Shown piece after piece: positions 1 through 5,285 of a stretch of 8,128 nt of DNA. This DNA is from Methanobacterium sp. GTDB lineage: Archaea > Methanobacteriota > Methanobacteria > Methanobacteriales > Methanobacteriaceae. Every line of letters starts with the position of its first letter. The first letter of the stretch is position 1. The notes under the pieces are model-generated. The model saw only the letters and a program-made list of their open reading frames with translations, searched no databases and was not told where the DNA came from. A program made the translations under genes and the position numbers. The DNA is taken from contig JAHKLQ010000012.1 of the NCBI GenBank assembly GCA_020854975.1, forward strand, positions 1-8,128. Reading direction: 5' to 3'.

Positions 1-1916
1 ACAGACCCCACATTGTGAATCAATGCCCCGAGAACTGGACCTAAAATTCCCATGATGGCCAAAATGATAGCTATGAAATTCAATGTTAGGGAAATGAATA
101 TGTTTGTATTTATAGTCTTTATCGTCTGTTTCGAAAGTCTTAAAAGATGAGGAATGTATTTAATGTCATCTCCTATTAAAGCAATGTCAGCTGCATCAAC
201 AGCTATATCACTTCCAATTCCACCCATAGCTATTCCAATAAATGATCTTTTTAGAGAAGGAGCATCATTCACGCCATCTCCAACCATAGCTACATTTTCA
301 CCTTTATTTTGGTATTTATCAATAATTTCCATCTTTGTTTCTGGAAGGGAATTATGATATACTTTGTTGATTCCCAATTGTTTTGCCATGTGATTAGCTG
401 GCCTTTCATTATCTCCGGTAAGTAGAATTGGTTCTAAATCTGTTTTTTTAATGGAACTAATTACTTCCTTTGCATCCTCCCTTAAAACATCATTTAAAAT
501 AATAGCTCCTGTAAATTTTCCCTCAATAACTGTATAAATTACTGTTGAACCTTTTTCTATGAAGGGGGATATGTTGGAATCTATCCATTCTAATGGAATT
601 GAAATATGATTATCGGCCAATAACTCAAGGTTACCTGCTAATACTTCCTTTTCACCAACAGTTCCTCTTACCCCCCTACCAATAATCATCTCGAAATTTT
701 CTACTTCAATAAATTCTCTGTTTTCATTATCTTTAAAATGTTTAACAATAGATTTTCCTAAAGGATGCTCTGATTTACTTTCTAAGGAAGCAATTATCTG
801 AATTAAATTTTCTTTACTGTAATCTGTATTTAATTCTATAATTTTAATACTGTTAGTTATTCGGGTATCCCCTGTATTATTTGATTCATTAATTTCTATT
901 CTTTCATTAGTAATGTTATTTAAATTATTATATGGAATAATATCTGTTAATTCAGGTCTTCCATGGGTTAAAGTCCCTGTTTTATCAAAAATTATTTTAT
1001 TAACTCCTGACAGTCTTTCTAGTGCGTCTCCTTCCTTTATTAAAATTCCATACTTAGTAAGATTTCCAGTAGCTGCCATTATAGCTGTTGGAGTAGCTAA
1101 CACCAATGCACACGGACAGAATACAACAAGAATAGTTACTGAACGAATAATTTCACCGGTTACAAAATAAGTAATTATTGCTGAAGTTAAAGCTATTATA
1201 ACAATCCATGTGGCCCATTTATCTGTTAATCTTACAATTTTTGCTTTTCCAGCATCTGCAGACTCTACAAGTGCAACCATCCTTTGAAGTGAGCTATCTT
1301 TACCTAATTTAGTTGCTTTCATAATAATCGAGCCAAACTGGTTAACTGTACCACTAAAAACATCATCTCCCACGGTTTTGTCAACAGGTATTGGTTCACC
1401 AGTCATAACTGACTGATCAACCGATGTTTCACCATTATAGATTTCACCATCTACTGGGATTGTTTCTCCAGGTAATACTTGGATTAAATTGCCGATTTTT
1501 ACATCTTTAGCATGGATTACTTTTGTTTCTCCATTGGATATTACTCGTGCAGTTCTGGGAGTTAAATTAATTAATCTTTCAATTCCTGCCCGTGTTTTAG
1601 TAACAGTATGCTCCTCAAGCAATGCTCCTATTGTCATGATAAATGCTATTTCTCCTGCTGCAAAGATTTGACCTATAATCACAGAAGATATCAATGCCAT
1701 GGCTACCAAAACATCAGCTTTTATATCAAAGTTAGTTACCAAAGCAACAACTGCATCTTTAATAATGGGTAATCCACATAAAATTATAGCTATCCATGCA
1801 GAATCAAATTGCCCCACTTTTATATTAAAAAAACTCATTAAAAGCCCGATTAGAGATATACCCAGAAATATACTTGTTCTTTTTTCTTCATTGGAAAGTA
1901 ATTCTTTAAAATTCAT
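1..1916 (-). CDS. P1B-type heavy-metal-translocating ATPase, C-terminus cut by window edge
   Basis: Membrane pump that uses ATP to move a soft or transition metal ion, probably outward. Hand translation from the ATG at 1916-1914 gives 638 uninterrupted residues to the left edge; perhaps 20-40 C-terminal residues are missing. Seen in order: two N-terminal helical pairs (about residues 15-100), actuator motif MTGEP (171-175), the transmembrane metal-site motif CPC (267-269), phosphorylation motif DKTGTLT (D311), the P1B hallmark SEHPLG (H384) and hinge motif GDGVNDAP (546-553). The visible end of the penultimate helix pair reads HNVGS (634-638). There is no N-terminal CxxC heavy-metal-binding domain. 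An Asn-rich stretch at about 329-358 looks like an insertion in the nucleotide-binding domain. The start is supported by the SD AAGGAG at 1924-1929, 7 nt upstream. A CsoR-like operator in its leader and the csoR gene upstream suggest copper-type control. CPC fits Cu(I), Ag(I), Zn, Cd or Mn pumps; HNxGS is neither the classic CopA nor ZntA signature, so I leave the substrate open. Confidence 0.93.
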   Translation of the reverse strand, partial: MNFKELLSNEEKRTSIFLGISLIGLLMSFFNIKVGQFDSAWIAIILCGLPIIKDAVVALVTNFDIKADVLVAMALISSVIIGQIFAAGEIAFIMTIGALLEEHTVTKTRAGIERLINLTPRTARVISNGETKVIHAKDVKIGNLIQVLPGETIPVDGEIYNGETSVDQSVMTGEPIPVDKTVGDDVFSGTVNQFGSIIMKATKLGKDSSLQRMVALVESADAGKAKIVRLTDKWATWIVIIALTSAIITYFVTGEIIRSVTILVVFCPCALVLATPTAIMAATGNLTKYGILIKEGDALERLSGVNKIIFDKTGTLTHGRPELTDIIPYNNLNNITNERIEINESNNTGDTRITNSIKIIELNTDYSKENLIQIIASLESKSEHPLGKSIVKHFKDNENREFIEVENFEMIIGRGVRGTVGEKEVLAGNLELLADNHISIPLEWIDSNISPFIEKGSTVIYTVIEGKFTGAIILNDVLREDAKEVISSIKKTDLEPILLTGDNERPANHMAKQLGINKVYHNSLPETKMEIIDKYQNKGENVAMVGDGVNDAPSLKRSFIGIAMGGIGSDIAVDAADIALIGDDIKYIPHLLRLSKQTIKTINTNIFISLTLNFIAIILAIMGILGPVLGALIHNVGS

Positions 1917-1923
1917 GTTACAA

Positions 1924-1929
1924 CTCCTT
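1924..1929 (-). promoter_or_regulatory. Shine-Dalgarno site of the P-type ATPase
   Basis: Reads AAGGAG on the minus strand, 7 nt before the ATG at 1916-1914. It fixes that ATG as the start; the encoded protein then begins MNFKELLSNEEK, directly before the first transmembrane helix. Confidence 0.75.
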
Positions 1930-1936
1930 ATCTAGG

Positions 1937-1955
1937 TTAAACATTACCATCTAAT
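1937..1955. repeat. 19-bp element, copy A (leader of the ATPase gene)
   Basis: TTAAACATTACCATCTAAT, matching copy B at 2384-2402 at 18 of 19 positions. Here it lies between the CsoR-like operator and the ATPase SD, downstream of the operator in the direction of transcription. Confidence 0.6.
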
Positions 1956-1976
1956 ACGGCTAGGGGTAGGGGTATA
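1955..1976. promoter_or_regulatory. CsoR-like operator upstream of the P-type ATPase
   Basis: A G-tract element in otherwise AT-rich DNA. TAGGGGTA occurs twice, at 1961-1968 and 1967-1974, next to TACGGC, so the minus strand reads TACCCCTACCCCTA then GCCGTA. CsoR-family operators are known as pseudo-palindromes with C and G tracts, and the element before csoR here (2353-2366) shares the TACCCCTA half. It lies 38-60 bp upstream of the ATPase start. A weak TATA-like TTTTTATC at 1986-1993 would place the transcription start inside it, as expected for repression. Function is inferred. Confidence 0.65.
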
Positions 1977-1988
1977 TGATTGGAAGAT

Positions 1989-2023
1989 AAAAAATAGCTA
2001 TTAATCCTTTGATTAATAGCTAT
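1989..2023 (-). terminator. Hairpin plus T-run between csoR and the ATPase gene
   Basis: Perfect 13-bp inverted repeat: ATAGCTATTAATC at 1994-2006 and its complement at 2011-2023, with a 4-nt loop. On the minus strand the hairpin is followed by a run of T (1994-1989). It sits 41 nt past the csoR stop codon, so it probably ends csoR transcripts and leaves the ATPase to its own promoter. Archaea terminate mainly on T-rich tracts, so the stem may be stabilising or regulatory. The stem is AT-rich and only moderately stable. Confidence 0.6.
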
Positions 2024-2064
2024 AATTATCAAATATTGCAAATAGGAATTAAATGCGTCCTAAT

Positions 2065-2337
2065 TTATAATCTTGAGAAGTATTCTATGGCTTTTGTGAA
2101 ATCCTGTATAGTTTTCTCACTATCACCTTTTTCTATACCTTCTTTAACACAATGCTTTATATGTCCTTCCAGTATAATCTGACCAATTTTATGCAATGCA
2201 GACTTTGATGCATTTACTTGCATCAGGATATCCTCACAGGGGATATCTTCGTCTATCATTCTATCGATTGCGTTCACCTGTCCAATTACCTTTTTTAATC
2301 TTCTATGAAGGTTATCGGAATCCATACATTTTCTCAA
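2065..2337 (-). CDS. csoR: CsoR-family (DUF156) metal-sensing transcriptional repressor
   Basis: Small all-helical repressor that leaves its operator when it binds metal, typically Cu(I). The 90-residue product has the family core RLKKVIGQVNAIDRMI and the three ligand positions of copper-type CsoR: Cys34 (DIPCEDIL), His59 and Cys63 (EGHIKHCV). RcnR-type nickel sensors and CstR-type sulfur sensors differ at these places, so Cu(I) is the best guess. Start choice: the TTG at 2337-2335 has GGAGGG 6 nt upstream (2344-2349). The ATG at 2325-2323 (86 residues) is possible but 18 nt from that SD. An ATG at 2391 would place the operator inside the coding region and add residues unlike the family. A CsoR-like operator lies just upstream of the SD, suggesting autoregulation, and the metal ATPase downstream is the likely target. 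Confidence 0.92.
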   Translation of the reverse strand: MRKCMDSDNLHRRLKKVIGQVNAIDRMIDEDIPCEDILMQVNASKSALHKIGQIILEGHIKHCVKEGIEKGDSEKTIQDFTKAIEYFSRL

Positions 2338-2343
2338 TATAAA

Positions 2344-2349
2344 CCCTCC
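2344..2349 (-). promoter_or_regulatory. Shine-Dalgarno site that decides the csoR start
   Basis: GGAGGG on the minus strand, 6 nt from an in-frame TTG at 2337-2335 and 18 nt from the first well-placed ATG at 2325-2323. The spacing favours TTG. Confidence 0.6.
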
Positions 2350-2352
2350 ATA

Positions 2353-2388
2353 TACCCATAGGGGTAGTAGTATATTCTCATATTTAAA
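2353..2388 (-). promoter_or_regulatory. csoR promoter with CsoR-like operator
   Basis: The operator TACCCATAGGGGTA (2353-2366) is a near-perfect inverted repeat with C/G tracts, the form expected for CsoR-family sites. Reading leftwards, a TATA-like TTTAAATA lies at 2388-2381, about 25 bp upstream of the operator centre. The predicted transcription start therefore falls within the operator, and the SD follows at 2349. This arrangement predicts metal-relieved autorepression. Confidence 0.65.
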
Positions 2389-2402
2389 CATTACTATCTA
2401 AT
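2384..2402. repeat. 19-bp element, copy B (csoR promoter)
   Basis: TTAAACATTACTATCTAAT, differing from copy A at one base (2395). Here it lies upstream of the csoR operator and overlaps the TATA-like sequence, so its position relative to the operator is the reverse of copy A. Confidence 0.6.
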
Positions 2403-2579
2403 GAGAACTTATTCATTATAGAGGTTTTATGTTAATTTGGAGGTATTTCTGGTTTCAGATGTTATTTTGGCACGGCGTGATCTGAAGTTGTCAAATGACT
2501 GCTAAACTTTATTGAATTTCATTCCAAGAATTTTCAATAACTTAATTCTTAGAAGAATTCTTAAAAGGATCTATTCAAC
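2403..2579. other. Spacer between cfbA and csoR; no gene seen
   Basis: AT-rich spacer of 177 bp. The only structure I see is a 16-bp palindrome, AATTCTT-AG-AAGAATT, at 2544-2559, about 20 bp past the cfbA stop. On the minus strand there is a short TTTT just before it rather than after, so it is at best a weak terminator for cfbA. Confidence 0.4.
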
Positions 2580-3014
2580 CTAATTAAGGGCTTCTTCTAC
2601 CTTTTTGGTGATTATGTCTACAATCCTGGGGTCGACTCCTATTGGATCAGTATAAACGATTTGACCTTCAAACTCAATTTTTTCTAGATTTTCAGGATAG
2701 TAACTTGAATCTTTGCGTCTCTCACCTAATCCAAGCATGTATGGAATATCCTGCTTGGTGTGAAGACCATGAGCTAAAAAAACAGGCACAGCAATAATTT
2801 TGGTAACACCCCTTTTTGCTAGCATATTAAGTGCAGCAGGTATGGTAGGTTTCTCAATATTCATAAATCCTACTTCAACAGGGTAATTTGAATCTGAAAC
2901 TTTTTTATACATTTCAGACAGTTTATACAATACTTTACTTCCGTAGGGTAAACTACTTCCATGTCCTATAAGTAAAATACCTATATTCTCATTTAAATCT
3001 GTATCTGTTTCCAT
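2580..3014 (-). CDS. cfbA: CbiX-type small sirohydrochlorin chelatase (CfbA-like, nickel or cobalt)
   Basis: Soluble class II chelatase that inserts a divalent metal into sirohydrochlorin: nickel for coenzyme F430 (CfbA) or cobalt for cobamides (CbiX). It is a single half-length chelatase domain of 144 residues, the size of archaeal CfbA/CbiXS, which works as a homodimer. Seen: the N-terminal strand with GHGSSLPYG, holding the first conserved His, and PVFLAHGLHTKQDIP, holding the second conserved His before DIP. Both metal-handling histidines are present. There is no His-rich loop. Start choice: the ATG at 3014-3012 has GGAG 9 nt upstream. ATGs at 3020 and 3029 are in frame and add 2 or 5 residues; a TATA-like AATTATAT at 3054-3047 would give a very short leader, so they cannot be excluded. 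The gene stands alone, neighboured by metal genes on both sides. The gene symbol assumes a methanogen host. Confidence 0.87.
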   Translation of the reverse strand: METDTDLNENIGILLIGHGSSLPYGSKVLYKLSEMYKKVSDSNYPVEVGFMNIEKPTIPAALNMLAKRGVTKIIAVPVFLAHGLHTKQDIPYMLGLGERRKDSSYYPENLEKIEFEGQIVYTDPIGVDPRIVDIITKKVEEALN

Positions 3015-3029
3015 GTACATTGTCTCCAT

Positions 3030-3509
3030 GTTTTTTTTGTAATTTCATATAATTTTATCTTTTAAAAGCGCCATTTGCCTGATTTTATTCTTTTTTTCAA
3101 TAATTGGTTATTATGTTTCTTTATTTATTTCTTAACTGGAGATTGAATCACTATGTATGTAATAACTCAAATCAATATTTTAATATAATTTTGAATTCTA
3201 ATAGATTATATAAATTCTCACCATATTTAAAGGTGTCTAAAACTTATTTGAGTAATAATCAAAGTTATTTGAACAATTTGTTCGATTAGATCACTTAAAA
3301 TAATTTAAAACACAGATTAAAGCTAAATATACTTTCAAAATAGAATAATATCTCTCAAAAAAAGAATGTTGAATATCATTTGCAAGGATGCCCTAACTTA
3401 AATCGTGTACACCCATTTAAAGTAAATAATTAGAATTACACAATTTTATATCCATTTGGTTACATCAGGGTTTCATCTGAATTTTAAAAATTAAACTTCA
3501 AACTCATCT
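3030..3509. other. Long AT-rich intergenic region with no recognisable gene
   Basis: About 480 bp between the start of cfbA and the terminator of the ABC operon. The right end of cfbA carries a plausible TATA-like element (3047-3054). An open frame at 3104-3289 (+) encodes a Tyr/Asn/Leu-rich peptide with no SD and no family features, which I consider chance in AT-rich DNA. I see no tRNA, rRNA, CRISPR or long inverted repeat. Confidence 0.5.
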
Positions 3510-3569
3510 AAAAAAAAATATTAAAAAAAATCTAATAAACTATGCATGGAATAATTAAATATTCCATGC
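3510..3569 (-). terminator. Terminator of the ABC transporter operon, overlapping the stop codon
   Basis: Perfect 10-bp inverted repeat GCATGGAATA (3544-3553) and TATTCCATGC (3560-3569) with a 6-nt loop. The TAA stop codon of the second ABC gene (3557-3555) lies inside the loop. Downstream on the minus strand come two long T tracts, T8 (3530-3523) and T9 (3518-3510). T tracts are the main archaeal termination signal, and the hairpin may protect the 3' end. Confidence 0.75.
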
Positions 3570-5285
3570 TAAACTTTCATTTTGAAGTTTTACCAATCTA
3601 CTATAAAGATTTTCGTTGTTAATTAGTTTATCATGTGGGCCTTGTTCTATCACCTTTCCCTTATCTAAAACAATGATTTTATCGGCACCTTTAACAGTCC
3701 TCATTCTGTGGGCTATTATCAGTAAAGTTTTATTTTGGATAAGCTTGGTTATTGCTTCCTGTATCTTGGTTTCATTTTCAACATCTAACGATGCCGTAGC
3801 TTCATCAAGCAAAATAATTGGAGCATCTTTAAGTAGTGCCCTAGCTATGGAGATACGTTGGCGTTCTCCTCCAGACAGGGTCCATCCATTCTCCCCAATT
3901 TCAGTTTCATAACCCTGGGGCATGTCCCTTATGAAGTCATCACATTTGGCAAGTTTAGCTGCTTCTATAACTTCCTCTTCAGTTGCATCTTTTTTACCGA
4001 TCTTTATGTTGTTGAATACTGTGTCGTTGAATAAAACCACGTCCTGGAAAACTATGGCAAAATTGGACAAGAGCGTTTCTGGATCAATACTTTTCACATC
4101 TTTCCCACCAATAACTATTTTACCCTTATCAACATCCCAAAAACGGGCTATTAATTTAGATATGGTACTCTTACCACTTCCGCTTGGCCCAACCAGGGCA
4201 GTTACTTCACCCTGTTTTATGGTTACGGAAACATCATCCAGAACCTTTTCTTCATTGTATCCGAAGCTTACCTTGTTTAATTCAATATCATAATCAGTGA
4301 TATCGATCTCTGTTTTACCACTCATTATCTCCTGATTTTCCATTTTATTCATTCTATTGATCATGGTCATTAACACATATACTTCTCCTAATTTCAACAT
4401 GGCTATGGTTAATGGATCGTACAGCCGTACTGCAACAATTAAAAACAGGACATAATATATGAAATTGATACTTCCGGCAGTTAATAGATCCACACCTACC
4501 AGTATCACCAGAGGAATTCCTATTCTTAAGGCCATTTGCGCTCCAGAAATAAATAATCCCATTACTAATTCCAATTTCATTGCACTACTGAAAAAATTTT
4601 CTAATTTAGTATTAACCCCATTAAAGTACATTTCTACCTGATTTGATGATTTAATAACCTTTATTCCTTCTAAAGATTCTTGTATGGCATCAGCTACTTT
4701 AATTTTGTTATCTACATGCCTGTTTGCAAACCTACTTTGAACCCTTCCACAGCCCCAGAGAAGCAGTAATGAAATGGGAAGACCAATTAATAAACTGACT
4801 CCCATTCTCCAATCAAATAGCATTAACATGGCTACTACTATGATAATGGCAATGGTTGATCCAAATAGTTGAGGAACAGAATGAGAGAATATAGTTTCTA
4901 AAAATGTGGCATCATCCATCATAGTTCCTGTAAATTCCGTCAGATCTTTTTTACCAAAGAAAGATAAAGGTAATTTTCTTATTTTTTCAGCTAACCTTAT
5001 TCTCCTATTGGCACTTTCCTCATAAGCTGCTACATAAGTTTTTTTATAGTGATACAGTTGAGTACTGAAGATTACGAGTAAAATTACCCCTGCAATCACT
5101 GTATATATTATTAAATTTAAATCAACACTACCCAACCCTAGTAAAGGGTTTAATAATTGTTGGATGAGTGCTAATAATATAAAAACTGGTAGCATCAAGG
5201 CCAAATCAGTTAATACTACTGAAAAAATGGCTTTTTTTAAGTCACTAGCTCCTTTGTCTGTTAAAACAAACCATTCTTTAAGCAT
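3555..5285 (-). CDS. ABC transporter, fused membrane domain and ATPase (second half-transporter)
   Basis: A 576-residue half-transporter of the type IV (exporter-fold) class in the cytoplasmic membrane. Residues about 15-300 hold six hydrophobic segments; about 335-570 form the ATPase domain. Seen: Walker A GPSGSGKST (366-374), Q-loop Q414, signature LSGGE (470-474), Walker B with catalytic Glu, ILLDE (491-495), a standard D-loop ASLD (498-501) and switch His526. All catalytic residues are present. Translation starts at the ATG 5285-5283 with a strong SD, GGAGGT (5299-5294), 8 nt upstream. The first 8 bases overlap the 3' end of the upstream partner gene, pointing to translational coupling and a heterodimer. 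The protein resembles the YbtP/YbtQ and IrtA/IrtB group of exporter-fold siderophore importers as well as drug exporters. The direction of transport cannot be told from sequence; the DtxR-like operators ahead of the operon favour a metal-chelate role. Confidence 0.93.
   Translation of the reverse strand: MLKEWFVLTDKGASDLKKAIFSVVLTDLALMLPVFILLALIQQLLNPLLGLGSVDLNLIIYTVIAGVILLVIFSTQLYHYKKTYVAAYEESANRRIRLAEKIRKLPLSFFGKKDLTEFTGTMMDDATFLETIFSHSVPQLFGSTIAIIIVVAMLMLFDWRMGVSLLIGLPISLLLLWGCGRVQSRFANRHVDNKIKVADAIQESLEGIKVIKSSNQVEMYFNGVNTKLENFFSSAMKLELVMGLFISGAQMALRIGIPLVILVGVDLLTAGSINFIYYVLFLIVAVRLYDPLTIAMLKLGEVYVLMTMINRMNKMENQEIMSGKTEIDITDYDIELNKVSFGYNEEKVLDDVSVTIKQGEVTALVGPSGSGKSTISKLIARFWDVDKGKIVIGGKDVKSIDPETLLSNFAIVFQDVVLFNDTVFNNIKIGKKDATEEEVIEAAKLAKCDDFIRDMPQGYETEIGENGWTLSGGERQRISIARALLKDAPIILLDEATASLDVENETKIQEAITKLIQNKTLLIIAHRMRTVKGADKIIVLDKGKVIEQGPHDKLINNENLYSRLVKLQNESLAWNI

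Noticed and set aside
154..1935. Four plus-strand open frames within the metal ATPase region (154-357, 913-1170, 1489-1671, 1699-1935)
   Set aside because: All lie antisense to the continuous ATPase frame, lack SD sites and show no family motifs; they are shadows of the real gene.
2338..2391. N-terminal extension of csoR starting at an ATG at 2391
   Set aside because: It would place the operator and SD inside the coding region and adds residues (MFKYENILLPLWVYGGFI) not typical of the family; the TTG at 2337 with GGAGGG 6 nt upstream is better placed.
3104..3289. Plus-strand 61-residue open frame in the intergenic region
   Set aside because: Tyr/Asn/Leu-rich composition expected from translated AT-rich spacer, no SD before the ATG, no recognisable motif.
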